Assembly: GCA_937991945.1 (NCBI GenBank)
Contig: CALKLO010000053.1
Coordinates: forward strand, 1-52,759
Reading direction: 5' to 3'
Origin: an uncultured Granulosicoccus sp.
GTDB taxonomy: Bacteria > Pseudomonadota > Gammaproteobacteria > Granulosicoccales > Granulosicoccaceae
Length of the DNA: 52,759 nucleotides
Part shown: positions 43,833 to 52,712 of the stretch, in pieces
How the letters are laid out: every line of letters begins with the position of its first letter
Numbering within the stretch: position 1 is the stretch's first letter
Position numbers and translations under genes: made by a program
Notes under the pieces: model-generated
What the model saw: the letters and a program-made list of their open reading frames with translations, nothing else
What the model was told of the DNA's origin: nothing
The model's database searches: none

Positions 43833-44870
43833 TCAGGTCCGTCTATTAAGGGTTAGCACAACGCCACGTCGAGGCAGTGTGTTGCCGGTACTATCGCCTG
43901 CCCAGCAACCTTCGTCAAGAATCTTGTCAGGGTCAATGCCTGCAAACAATAGCGCCTCGGACACTCGACTGGCTCGTCCCAACGCCAAAGCGGCATTTCC
44001 ACTGCTGAGTGCTGTTGGTCCTAGCGAGCAACCGAGCACTGAAAAAATATCTGTTTCGGGATTAAATGTAGAGACCACTGAATATATGATTTGCTTGTTA
44101 ACCTCCCCAAGGCGTAAAGAATCATTGGGGAAAGTTAGGATTCGCTCAACCAAAGTTGTGTGGTTGGACAATGCATCCGAGTAATTCGAGCCTCCAAGTT
44201 CGAAAACGTTCCTTACGCTTGGCAATGCGACGAGCGGTAAGGATTTTCGTTGTTGCGGGCTTTCACCCCTAGCCCACGCCGACAATGGATTCGCATCATC
44301 AGGAACGCTTAAGATTGACTCGCGTGTGGAAGGTACCGCAACTACTTGTGTAAACACAGCATCATTGAGCACCACGTGAGTTGCATCGGCACCGCGAATA
44401 TACAGCGGCGTCACTGGCATGACATCAGCCGCACTATCACCCACGTAAGTGCGGCGTAGTTCCACGTGACCTACGGCAATTTCAAATCGCTGTCGGACCA
44501 TGGCCTCATTTCCATCTTCAATGACTCGGCGGTATTGAAACAGGTTGTCATTAAGTTGACCATCGATCCATCGAACAGCAAAACCAGCACGCTTAACTTC
44601 ATCATGAAATGCTGCAGTAAAATCGTCGCCCTGATCAGTCCTCAAGAACTGCACAGTGCTGGATGCCGGTGCATGCGTCGGAATTTGTTTTAGCGCATTA
44701 ACAAAATCGGCAGTAATTTTATTCGTAGCGCCAATACTTTTAGAATGAGTTAACGCATCATCAAGAGGAGGCGGCACGCTGTCGTCTGATCTAATGGCGG
44801 TACACGCAGACATACCTACTGAACACACCAGACAAAGAAACACCTTAGACATCATTCGATTATTCAGCAT
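43833..44870 (-). CDS. OmpA-like lipoprotein, paralogue 1
   Basis: A 345-residue protein with lipobox GMSAC after a short signal, a middle domain (AGFAVRWIDGQ ... IAVGHVELRRTYVGD) and a C-terminal OmpA/MotB-like domain (GNAALALGRASRVSEALL). The usual TD of the peptidoglycan-binding loop reads GCSLGPT here, while the Arg in LGRAS is retained. Cys281 and Cys322 (EGCW) are 41 residues apart, as in paralogue 2. ATG at 44870 is favoured; two later ATGs exist (44855, 44852). It faces paralogue 2 across a 200-base divergent promoter region. Confidence 0.78.
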   Translation of the reverse strand: MLNNRMMSKVFLCLVCSVGMSACTAIRSDDSVPPPLDDALTHSKSIGATNKITADFVNALKQIPTHAPASSTVQFLRTDQGDDFTAAFHDEVKRAGFAVRWIDGQLNDNLFQYRRVIEDGNEAMVRQRFEIAVGHVELRRTYVGDSAADVMPVTPLYIRGADATHVVLNDAVFTQVVAVPSTRESILSVPDDANPLSAWARGESPQQRKSLPLVALPSVRNVFELGGSNYSDALSNHTTLVERILTFPNDSLRLGEVNKQIIYSVVSTFNPETDIFSVLGCSLGPTALSSGNAALALGRASRVSEALLFAGIDPDKILDEGCWAGDSTGNTLPRRGVVLTLNRRT

Positions 44871-45071
44871 AGCTAGCGCTCGTTGTGTGATGTCTCTATT
44901 GACATTAATTGCAGGCAATAGCGTCAGTATATCGACGCCTTGTGCGTGCTTATCGTGTTGGATTTCACGTTTGTCACTGAAACGTCAAACAATTAGCTAT
45001 GATCGGCGAACTGTCATTGAATGGAAACTAGGCAAACTGTGATGCACCCATTTTTTAGGAGCACAAATACA

Positions 45072-46121
45072 ATGTGGCGAACGAAACTATCGCGCCTCTG
45101 CTTGTTGAGTACATTAACCGTACTTGGCGCATGTTCAACGTTTAGTGGCGGTTCAAATGTCGGCCAGGTGCTAAGCCGAGGTGGTAACACCGCAGAACTG
45201 TCTAGCATTGATCGCACAATGATTGAAGACTTAGCAGGCATTGTCTCCCAGATATACGATCCGCTAAACACCACTTTACAAACAAGCGCGAATAACACAG
45301 ACCCATCGCTGCAGTATTTCATGTCACTGTTTGGCGACAACGGTTTTGGTATTCAACGAGTCAGCGCCGACCAAGGCGCCAATTTTGTAACGTATACCCG
45401 TAAGGCTGGAGCCAATTCTGACGTGACGTTTTCGGTTGACGTCGGTTCTGTATCGGTCGCCAGAGACTATCTCGTGGTTAAGAGAAAAATGGTTGAGCCC
45501 ATTAGCATGTTTAAGCTATCGGGCACTCGAGCACCGGTGACGGTTACCGACCTTGCATCCAATCGCAAACGACTCGGTGACCCAGATCTATCGCAGGCGC
45601 AATACGTTGCCTCTTTAGGGCTCGATGAGCAAGCTCCTGTCATTTCGTTAATTACCCCTGAGCTTGTGCAAAAAATTGCGGCTAGACGTATTAACGGACC
45701 CACATTGCAGGCTTTAAATTCGAGCAAAATAGAAGTCAACAATCTGTTCTATGGTGACAATTCAACATTCTCGTCGGTACTGGACGACTACGAAAAAGTA
45801 CATAAGCAAGTTATCGTCTTCGGTAACGATTCCATGGTCTTGGGTAAAAACAACAAATCGTTAATTGATCAGTTTGTTGAAAGTCGCCTGCAACAAGGTG
45901 ACATCGTTAGCCTTATTGGTTGTAGTAACGGCCCTACCTCGTTAGAGATAGGCAATGAGGGTCTTGCGTTAGGTCGCGCCAATCGCGTCACTCAGGCTCT
46001 TTTGTCACGAGGTGTTGCTCGCGAAAAAGTATTAGATGAAGGTTGCTGGGCACCGGTGAATGCAGGAGACCGATTTCCCAATCGTGGCGTTGTCTTAGAA
46101 CTGTGGCGGAGAAACGCATGA
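45072..46121 (+). CDS. OmpA-like lipoprotein, paralogue 2
   Basis: A 349-residue lipoprotein (lipobox LGAC, Cys21). The middle domain carries NGFGIQRVSADQGANFVTYT and VDVGSVSVARDYLVV; the C-terminal OmpA-like domain reads VIVFGNDSMVLGKNNKSLID, LIGCSNGPTSLEIGNEGLAL, GRANRVTQALLSRGV. Cys284 and Cys325 form the conserved pair. The frame extends upstream to 45021, but AGGAG (45057-45061) supports the ATG at 45072. The canonical Asp of the peptidoglycan-binding loop is replaced by Ser/Asn, so diaminopimelate binding is doubtful. The stop overlaps paralogue 3 by 4 bases. Confidence 0.8.
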   Translation: MWRTKLSRLCLLSTLTVLGACSTFSGGSNVGQVLSRGGNTAELSSIDRTMIEDLAGIVSQIYDPLNTTLQTSANNTDPSLQYFMSLFGDNGFGIQRVSADQGANFVTYTRKAGANSDVTFSVDVGSVSVARDYLVVKRKMVEPISMFKLSGTRAPVTVTDLASNRKRLGDPDLSQAQYVASLGLDEQAPVISLITPELVQKIAARRINGPTLQALNSSKIEVNNLFYGDNSTFSSVLDDYEKVHKQVIVFGNDSMVLGKNNKSLIDQFVESRLQQGDIVSLIGCSNGPTSLEIGNEGLALGRANRVTQALLSRGVAREKVLDEGCWAPVNAGDRFPNRGVVLELWRRNA

Positions 46122-47185
46122 TTAACGTCACACGTTCTGCGCGAACGTTTGCAGTGGCCACTTTGGTCGCAAGCCTTAGCGGTTGTGGCATCGGTAAAGA
46201 CTCAACCGGTGTTAGCGTTCAATCACTGCTGCCACGAATTGCCTCCACCCCAGATGTATTGACAGACATCAGTGCACAACAACGATCCCATCTACAACTC
46301 ATCGCGACTAACTTGGTGGCCACACTGGTTCAGATCCCTGAGATGCGGCCCGCCGCTGCCACACTTCAAATTAGTGCACCGACAACCAGTTTTGGTCATG
46401 CGCTAATCAGAGCAATGGAAGATGCAGGTTTTGGACTGCAGCTCGTCAGTGCAGATCAGGGCATAAATTACGTGTCCTATAGCAAGCGCGTTTCAGAAAC
46501 AGAGTCTGGCCCTGTTACGGACTATATGCTGGCGGTCGGCAAAATTGATTTATCTCGTGAGTACATTGTTGAGAACAACTCAGTATTCCCTTCATCGCTG
46601 ATGAAAATCAACGGCACCGATTCGATTGCCGATATTGATCTAGCCGATAATATTTTTGCTGAGCAAGGTGGCGACAACACGGCCTTTATTAGTGGTGCTC
46701 AACGTACCGGATTAGCCAACCCTAATTTGGACATAAAGACGGTGGACGTCAATGATTTCGATGAGCTGCCACAAGATAAACGTACGCGCCAAGATCTCGT
46801 GTTCGCGGAAGCCAAACAGCGTTATTTTGAATCTGATGCACAGCAAACTGCGCCCGATCTAACGCGCTATAGAAAGCATCGACGTACGGTATTGATCTTT
46901 GATGACAACGCCACTCAGATGATGGGACCTGCCAACAAGCAAGCCGTGCGTCTACTCATTCGTGAATTCAGTGACGACGACATCATGATTATTAAAGGTT
47001 GCCAGGATGCAGATGGGTCGGACCGCCCCTCTATGCTGCGCGCTATACGAGTTGAAGAGGAACTTGTCGGACACGGCATTCCAACTGGATCAGCATACAT
47101 AGCGCCTTGCGCTCGAACTAGCTACCGCCACACTTCCGATGACTCGCCCACGCCGGTCGAACTTATTCACTACACGCCGAAATAA
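46118..47185 (+). CDS. OmpA-like lipoprotein, paralogue 3 (divergent)
   Basis: A 355-residue lipoprotein (lipobox LSGC) with the shared middle domain (AGFGLQLVSADQGINYVSYS; LAVGKIDLSREYIVE). The C-terminal OmpA-like domain (VLIFDDNATQMMGPANKQAV, then KGCQDADGSDRPSML and RAIRVEEEL) keeps Asp residues in the loop but has Cys295 and Cys331 with 36-residue spacing. It lacks the NRGVVLELWRR ending seen in the other two. Start ATG overlaps the upstream stop. The three proteins may form a hetero-oligomer in the outer membrane. Confidence 0.76.
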   Translation: MINVTRSARTFAVATLVASLSGCGIGKDSTGVSVQSLLPRIASTPDVLTDISAQQRSHLQLIATNLVATLVQIPEMRPAAATLQISAPTTSFGHALIRAMEDAGFGLQLVSADQGINYVSYSKRVSETESGPVTDYMLAVGKIDLSREYIVENNSVFPSSLMKINGTDSIADIDLADNIFAEQGGDNTAFISGAQRTGLANPNLDIKTVDVNDFDELPQDKRTRQDLVFAEAKQRYFESDAQQTAPDLTRYRKHRRTVLIFDDNATQMMGPANKQAVRLLIREFSDDDIMIIKGCQDADGSDRPSMLRAIRVEEELVGHGIPTGSAYIAPCARTSYRHTSDDSPTPVELIHYTPK

Positions 47186-47186
47186 C

Positions 47187-48203
47187 ATGAAACCAATCAG
47201 ACTCATGAAAACGCTATCGATTCTGTTGGCATCAGCCTTGTCCCTACCCGTCTCAGCAGACACCGTGGACGACGTCATTGACCGAGGTGCTCTGCGCTGT
47301 GGTGTCAATCAGCAACTAACAGGCTTCGCTCGCGCGAACAGTTTAGGCGAGTACAGTGGTTTCGATGTTGATGTGTGCCGCGCTGTAGCGACCGCTGTAT
47401 TCAACGACCCGGAAGCGGTAGAGATGTTTCCAGTATCTGCCGGTGAACGATTTGCAGCTCTGGAAACGGGAGCTATCGATATCCTGTCACGCAACACGAC
47501 ATGGACTCTGGAAAGAAACGCATTTTACGGCAGTTTTGTCGGTGTTAATTTCTATGATGGTCAAGGTTTCATGGTGCAGAAGCGTAGCGGTATACGCAGC
47601 GCTCTCGAACTCGACAATCAACCGATATGCGTTAGCCGAGACACCACCTCAGAACTCAACGCTGCCGATTTTTTCACCGTAAGCGATTTACGCTACCGCC
47701 CAGTCTTCTTCGATGACCAATCAGAAGCCGCCCTGGGGTATGTAAACGGCAAATGCAAAGCTATCACCACCGACCGTTCAGCATTAGCGGCGACACGCAC
47801 AACGTTCGATCAACCTGATGCTCATGTAGTGTTGCCTGAAGTTATCTCCAAAGAACCTCTTGGGCCTATGGTTGCGCACAACGATAGCCAATGGGAAAAC
47901 ATTGTCCGTTGGACACTCAACTGTATGATTAACGCAGAGGAACTCGGTGTAAGCAGCCAGAACGTGACCCAGCGAGGCATAGGCTCCACACCTGCCATTC
48001 GTCGCCTGCTAGGCACTGAGGGCGCTACCGGTGAGATATTGGGCCTACACCCACAGTGGTGCAGCCGAGTCGTCTTGCAGGTGGGTAACTACGGTGAGAT
48101 TTACGACAGACACATTGGCCCTGATACCCCAGTTGGGTTAGAGCGAGGCATCAATGAGTTGTGGACCAATGGCGGTTTGATTTACGCACCCCCTATTCGT
48201 TAG
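47187..48203 (+). CDS. AapJ-like periplasmic amino-acid-binding protein without transporter partners
   Basis: A 338-residue protein with signal peptide (ending LPVSA-D) and the pattern of AapJ/BztA general amino-acid binding proteins: RGALRCGVNQQLTGFA, YSGFDVDVCRAVATAVF, RFAALETGAIDILSRNTTWT, and YDGQGFMV. The ligand residues around RNTTWT look intact. The ATG is 1 base after the stop of lipoprotein 3. No aapQMP permease/ATPase genes follow, so it may serve a distant transporter, or act as a sensor for the lipoprotein assembly. Confidence 0.83.
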   Translation: MKPIRLMKTLSILLASALSLPVSADTVDDVIDRGALRCGVNQQLTGFARANSLGEYSGFDVDVCRAVATAVFNDPEAVEMFPVSAGERFAALETGAIDILSRNTTWTLERNAFYGSFVGVNFYDGQGFMVQKRSGIRSALELDNQPICVSRDTTSELNAADFFTVSDLRYRPVFFDDQSEAALGYVNGKCKAITTDRSALAATRTTFDQPDAHVVLPEVISKEPLGPMVAHNDSQWENIVRWTLNCMINAEELGVSSQNVTQRGIGSTPAIRRLLGTEGATGEILGLHPQWCSRVVLQVGNYGEIYDRHIGPDTPVGLERGINELWTNGGLIYAPPIR

Positions 48204-48261
48204 GCATTCGTCGTTAGGCACTTGGAACACTGAGCGTTCCGACAAAGCTGACTAACTACCA

Positions 48262-48299
48262 TGTATGAGTAAGCGCATTTTGTAGCGCTTACTCATACA
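48262..48299. terminator. Perfect 15-base inverted repeat after the binding-protein gene
   Basis: Arms 48262-48276 and 48285-48299 around an 8-base loop (ATTTTGTA). AT/GC balanced and with no T-run; it may terminate the plus-strand operon with Rho or act as a binding site. A second, weaker stem (48309-48335) may serve the facing minus-strand gene. Confidence 0.6.
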
Positions 48300-48364
48300 A
48301 CCTTCGAGGCCTGACTACCTTGCTGCGGTACCAGGCTTCTGTCAGCCTGCAAACCTAACAACAG

Positions 48365-48889
48365 CTACTTAGCAACAACGCCAAAAAATGGCTGCATGTT
48401 CGCTTTGTCGAACTGATCGTAAGCGATCCAGACACCATCGTTTCTCAAAATCTCTAAACCGGTTTTCAACACCGATAGTGTGTTTACACTGCCGTACCAC
48501 TCAGACGGTTTTGCGCCCTCACTCGCTGCGGCATCCTCCAACGATTTCACCGTGCTACTCAACATTTTGGCTTTGCGCTGTAAGGTTCCGTCATGCCAAG
48601 CATGCAGTTTTCTGACGGGAAAAATAAAGCGGTATATGCCTCGACCTTGCTCGGCGGTTCCGGCTATGCCAGACCTATCTAGCGTTTTGTCAGCCATCAC
48701 TTCCCAGTTGGCATTCGTGGAAAACAACAGCACAGGCCTCTCAGTTTCAGTTGAGTCATACAGGCTGTTTTTGACAGGCTCTAACAAGCCTGACTCCAAA
48801 TTCATGGCGACTTTCAGCCCCGTTGTGTAGTGGTACGCCGGTTTCTCAAAGATGGGGGCTTTCTTTCGCTTGGTTCCGCTCTGGCTCAA
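48365..48889 (-). CDS. Unrecognised protein, possible ADP-ribosyl-transferase-like fold
   Basis: A 174-residue protein with no signal peptide. The opening after a basic tail, PAYHYTTGLKVAMNLESGLL, then RPVLLFSTNANWE, recalls small toxin/transferase-like proteins that start with a YHYT motif and carry a FSTN block, but I cannot name the family with confidence. The start is TTG at 48889 with GGGAA upstream. It stands alone between the lipoprotein/binding-protein operon and a VOC gene, each with its own spacing. GC and codon use do not stand out. Confidence 0.6.
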   Translation of the reverse strand: MSQSGTKRKKAPIFEKPAYHYTTGLKVAMNLESGLLEPVKNSLYDSTETERPVLLFSTNANWEVMADKTLDRSGIAGTAEQGRGIYRFIFPVRKLHAWHDGTLQRKAKMLSSTVKSLEDAAASEGAKPSEWYGSVNTLSVLKTGLEILRNDGVWIAYDQFDKANMQPFFGVVAK

Positions 48890-49045
48890 CGTAATACATT
48901 CCCGAATTAGCCCGGTAACAGTTGGGCTTGGAGGTTGTTTGATTCAGTACCCTTGTAACAATTGAGGTACTGGCTTAGTTTTTTACTGTTGGTCGAAATG
49001 TGAGATTGACAGTACGCTCTTGCATCTCAACGTACAGTATAGGGT

Positions 49046-49417
49046 TCACGCTTCAAGAGGCACGTAAAGCTCTATTTGATTGCCATCAGGGTCATTGAAG
49101 TACACCGACTGAACCTCTTGATGCGTATAAGGCGTAACAACAACACCTGATGATTCTAACTCGGTTTGAGCCAAATCAAGCTCTCTTCGACCACCTTCCA
49201 ACTGAAACGCGACGTGATCTAGTGTTGTTTTAGAAATATCCACACTACTTGCCAGAAACAACGCAAGGTTATGGTGATCATTTGCGCGAAAAAACACCCT
49301 GATTTCATTCTCAGAATCCCCTGAGTAAGGCATACCCAAGAGGTCGTGATAGAACGCCTTCGATTTATTCATGTCGGTGACTTTTAACGCCACATGCCCT
49401 AAGCCAGCTATTTTCAT
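49046..49417 (-). CDS. VOC family (glyoxalase/dioxygenase fold) protein
   Basis: A 123-residue single-module VOC protein: IAGLGHVALKVTDMNKSKAF, LLGMPYSGD, LDHVAFQLEGG, and NDPDGNQIELYVP. Candidate metal ligands are His8 (GHVAL), His in LDHVAF, and the final Glu in QIELY. ATG at 49417 is chosen because GAGG lies 5 bases upstream. Reaction unknown; the neighbouring efflux pump could suggest resistance to a small molecule (inference). Confidence 0.82.
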   Translation of the reverse strand: MKIAGLGHVALKVTDMNKSKAFYHDLLGMPYSGDSENEIRVFFRANDHHNLALFLASSVDISKTTLDHVAFQLEGGRRELDLAQTELESSGVVVTPYTHQEVQSVYFNDPDGNQIELYVPLEA

Positions 49418-49457
49418 TTTGACCTCGTTAAATCTATTACTAAGACTGGGTACTGCA

Positions 49458-50663
49458 TCAGCTTGATGCAATGTCTGCTTCATGAGTTATCGGGCTTAAT
49501 TTACGCATGAACAGAAATGCGATTAAAGCGCTTATAAAAGTGACAGTCGCAAACGGTATGGGCGTGCCGTCGTAGAAGACACTTATAAGCGCACCAGCGC
49601 TTGCCCCAATGAACAGTTGCGATGCTCGCATTACCGACGTTGCGGTGCCACTGCTTTCACCAAAGTAATGTAAAAAATTAACTTGGCTGTTGCTGCTAAC
49701 GAAACCCAGTGAAGATATCGTCAATAATAAAAACCCCATGACCCACAATGACGCCTGTTCGGTTATGTGTGTTACGACCAGCAAAACGGAAGCAGCGCTT
49801 AAAAGCAGCACCACACCCCAACGCAAAATAGTGAGCGAATCATGTGTTTTTAGCAGATGGGCGTTACACCTGTTTACACACATTAAACACACCATAAAAG
49901 AGGAGAAAAACAGTGGAAATTGTACTTTCGTCACGCCCATATATTCATGTAGCAAGTAAGCCGTTTGCGTAAGGTATGAAAGGAATATAGCGTCACAGCA
50001 AATAACAATAATCAGTAAGGGTCGCGCTTGCGTATTCAGCAAAATGCCCTTGTATGCTGTTAAGACACCTCTTACTGAAAGCGTTGCGCTAGCACCCGTT
50101 CTACTGGCTGGTAATAAGTATCCCGCTAACACGGCGAGTATCAACGCGTAGGCCGCTAGAAATATAAATATGCTTCGCCAACCAGATATCTCCAATATTC
50201 CAGAACCTACAATCGGTGCAATGAGCGGTGCTCCCATCATGATAAACGTGATGGTTGTCATCACTTTGGCCGCTTCCTGCCTAGAGTAATAATCACGAAC
50301 AATGGCCGGCACAACAACAGTCGTAACCCCGCCCCCAACAGCCTGAAGGAAGCGCAAAATCAGCAGCGTTTCAAAGTCCTCCCCCACAGAAATAGCAACG
50401 CTCATAATCATAAAGCTCAGTAGCCCGATGACAGCAATAACTCGTCGACCTAGATGATCGCTGATAGGACCTCCGACGAGACTACCCAGCGCATAGCCAA
50501 CAAAAAAGGTCGTAATCGTCCATTCAAGCCGATGCAAACTCGTCCCCAATTCTGCGGACATTATCGACAGTGCTGGAAGGTAGGCATCAATAGCGAAAGG
50601 GATCAAACTAATAATTGCCGCGAGCAGAAAACTTAACTGCGAGGTCGTTAGAGACTGAGGCAC
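49458..50663 (-). CDS. Bcr/CflA-type multidrug MFS transporter
   Basis: A 401-residue MFS transporter with twelve hydrophobic segments. FAIDAYLPALSIMSAELG, GGPISDHLGRRVIAVIGLL, RFLQAVGGGVTTVVVPAIVR and DYYSRQEAAKVM are the Bcr/CflA pattern. The frame is open to 50786, inside the divergent LysR gene; the GTG at 50663 with AGGGA 10 bases upstream is the likely start. It probably exports a toxic compound or metabolite, under control of the LysR protein encoded opposite. Confidence 0.84.
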   Translation of the reverse strand: MPQSLTTSQLSFLLAAIISLIPFAIDAYLPALSIMSAELGTSLHRLEWTITTFFVGYALGSLVGGPISDHLGRRVIAVIGLLSFMIMSVAISVGEDFETLLILRFLQAVGGGVTTVVVPAIVRDYYSRQEAAKVMTTITFIMMGAPLIAPIVGSGILEISGWRSIFIFLAAYALILAVLAGYLLPASRTGASATLSVRGVLTAYKGILLNTQARPLLIIVICCDAIFLSYLTQTAYLLHEYMGVTKVQFPLFFSSFMVCLMCVNRCNAHLLKTHDSLTILRWGVVLLLSAASVLLVVTHITEQASLWVMGFLLLTISSLGFVSSNSQVNFLHYFGESSGTATSVMRASQLFIGASAGALISVFYDGTPIPFATVTFISALIAFLFMRKLSPITHEADIASS

Positions 50664-50709
50664 GAATAGACATTCCCTGTGAGTGGTCGTTATCTTGCCT
50701 GTTACAATC

Positions 50710-50727
50710 CATGCAATCAACTGCATG
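50710..50727. promoter_or_regulatory. Candidate LysR operator in the MFS/LysR divergent region
   Basis: CATGCA-N6-TGCATG, a perfect 6-base-arm palindrome, lies 16 bases before the LysR start and 47 bases from the MFS start, the position expected for a LysR-type site. It does not fit the T-N11-A spacing exactly. Confidence 0.5.
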
Positions 50728-50742
50728 CAATACATATGACTA

Positions 50743-51642
50743 ATGAATAATTCCGATTGGTTGGCGCTGGACGGCAGAAGTCTCAAACAACTTCAATTGG
50801 TCTACCGCATGGGCTCCGTGAGTGATGCGGCACGGGAGCTCGGAGTAAACCAGTCGACAGTCAGTCATAATTTAAACCGAATGCGGCGAATTTTAGGCGA
50901 CCCCTTGTTTATAAAAAGTGGACGCGGCCTGGTCGCTAGCGCCACGATGGAGGCAATGTGCGGCCCTATCGATGATGCACTAAGGAGCTTGGCTCTTGTT
51001 GCGAACCCCATGCCCTTTGACCCCGCGACCTGTCGTCGTCAGTTTACGATCGTCGCCAATGACTTCGAACACGACATCATTGTTCCCACCCTGTTCAAAT
51101 CCATGCAACAGCAAGCCCCAGAGGTACGCTTACGCACCCTCATTTCTCGTTTAGGCGACTTCGACCCGCTGCTGAGTTCGGAGGTGGATATCGAATTAAC
51201 ACCCAGAGTACCGACGGAAGGAAGTGGATTGATAGCTCAACCGCTACTCCAGGACGAAATGACGCTTTTCTATGATGCGAATGAGCGCTCAGCGCCAGAC
51301 ACGCTAGAAGACTGCCTTAACGCGCGGCACGCTGTCGTACAGTTTGATTCAAACCCTTTGTCAGGGCGGTTCGACCAAGCACTACAACGCATTGGGAAAA
51401 GCCGTCAAATCGCTTATAGGGCACCGAGCTTTTCAACCTTAGGCTCTGTACTCCGAGGCAGCTCCTTAATCGCCTGTTGCCCATCGCGCTTGGCACACGG
51501 CACATTAAACGGGTTGCAATGCAGCCCACTGCCTATTGCTTTGGAGCCTGTGGATTTTCTAATGGTGTGGCATGTCAAATATCGGGAATCGCTTGAGCAC
51601 CGATGGTTAAGACAGTTGATTCGTTCTGTGGCCAGTGCTTAA
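50743..51642 (+). CDS. LysR-family transcriptional regulator
   Basis: A 299-residue LysR protein. The N-terminal helix-turn-helix runs over SLKQLQLVYRMGSVSDAARE and LGVNQSTVSHNLNRMRRILG, followed by DPLFIKSGRGL. The effector domain (about 95-295) is typical. The ATG at 50743 gives the standard N-terminus. It is divergent from the Bcr/CflA-type pump and probably controls it through the palindrome at 50710-50727. Effector unknown. Confidence 0.88.
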   Translation: MNNSDWLALDGRSLKQLQLVYRMGSVSDAARELGVNQSTVSHNLNRMRRILGDPLFIKSGRGLVASATMEAMCGPIDDALRSLALVANPMPFDPATCRRQFTIVANDFEHDIIVPTLFKSMQQQAPEVRLRTLISRLGDFDPLLSSEVDIELTPRVPTEGSGLIAQPLLQDEMTLFYDANERSAPDTLEDCLNARHAVVQFDSNPLSGRFDQALQRIGKSRQIAYRAPSFSTLGSVLRGSSLIACCPSRLAHGTLNGLQCSPLPIALEPVDFLMVWHVKYRESLEHRWLRQLIRSVASA

Positions 51643-51877
51643 TTGACCGTCGATGTAGCTTTTATAAATTGCAGCCTTACAACTTTTTCTGTCACATGAT
51701 TAAGCTTTCGAATTATAAACCTAAGATTTATCGTATCTATGCTCAAGCAATCACGTGTCAGCCATGACATATTTGATTCGTTAGTAAACTCTACGATAGC
51801 ACTATGCTATCCGTTATATATCACAATTACTTCACATCACTATACTGGGTAGTCACTAGCGAATAAAAGGAATGAAC

Positions 51878-52483
51878 ATGCGTACAACATTACTTTTCGC
51901 AGTCGCGGCGCTACCTATTAGCTCCTTTGCTATTGAATATACGTTGCCGAGCGATGGACACTGGTATCAATTACAGAGCGCAGGCGGTGGGCAAACTTTT
52001 TGCGAAAGCGGAACCACGGAGACATGTGATGTACCAGCTGGTACAGCCGTAAAGCTAATAAACCATAGCCTTGAAATCACCGATCAGACGCGTATTCAGA
52101 ATTTTATAATCCAATCCGGTCCTACAATGATTTCAACTCTGGAGCCCTCACCAACTTCTAGTATTGAAGTGATTTATCAGCCTGCCACAGCGACCGACGT
52201 TTTTATATTTGATCACTCTGAATCGTTATCGATTGCCTGCCCGGCAAACACCGTTGTTATAGGCGGGAAATGTAGATTCTATGGAGAGCTTGAGGGTCAA
52301 GATGGTTCCAATACCTACTTTCCCATGGAATCCGAATCGTACATTAGCGATAACGCACTGATCTGCGAGGTACAAAACGCTAGTAATTCGAGTTTTAGAT
52401 TTGCGAATATGAGTGCTATTGCTGTTTGTGCGGTGGGCACTAGTTCCACATTACCGGTTATTGAAGTTGATCAATATCCTTAA
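51878..52483 (+). CDS. Small exported protein of unknown function with several cysteines
   Basis: A 201-residue protein with signal peptide MRTTLLFAVAALPISSFA and a beta-rich body. Cysteines are spread over the sequence (TFCESGTTETCDVP; SIACPANTVVIGGKCRF; ICEVQ; AVCAVG), suggesting disulfides. AAAGGA (51866-51871) is 6 bases from the ATG at 51878; the in-frame ATG at 51872 abuts it and is unlikely. I do not recognise a family. The 230 bases before it hold a TATACT element (51841-51846) and a small 6-base inverted repeat (51795-51811). Confidence 0.68.
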   Translation: MRTTLLFAVAALPISSFAIEYTLPSDGHWYQLQSAGGGQTFCESGTTETCDVPAGTAVKLINHSLEITDQTRIQNFIIQSGPTMISTLEPSPTSSIEVIYQPATATDVFIFDHSESLSIACPANTVVIGGKCRFYGELEGQDGSNTYFPMESESYISDNALICEVQNASNSSFRFANMSAIAVCAVGTSSTLPVIEVDQYP

Positions 52484-52624
52484 GCTGGGCTCACCGATCG
52501 CATAACAATGCTAGCTACAATATATCGTAGCTTACCATTCCGAATAACAAGGCCAAGGGAGGAGTGCCTTCTACCACCAGCTTGGCTAGGTCTCGATTAT
52601 GGGATTAGTTAATTTTCTAACTAT

Positions 52625-52712
52625 TGGCGGAGAGGGAGGGATTCGAACCCCCGGACCTTTAACAGTCAACGGTTTTCAAGACCGCCGCATTCGACCACTC
52701 TGCCACCTCTCC
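52625..52712 (-). tRNA. tRNA-Ser (anticodon UGA)
   Basis: An 88-base class II tRNA read on the minus strand. Acceptor arms GGAGAGG and CCTCTCC pair; the anticodon loop CTTGAAA gives UGA, decoding UCA; the T-arm carries GGTTCGAATCC; and a long variable arm is present. The 3' CCA is encoded. Confidence 0.97.
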
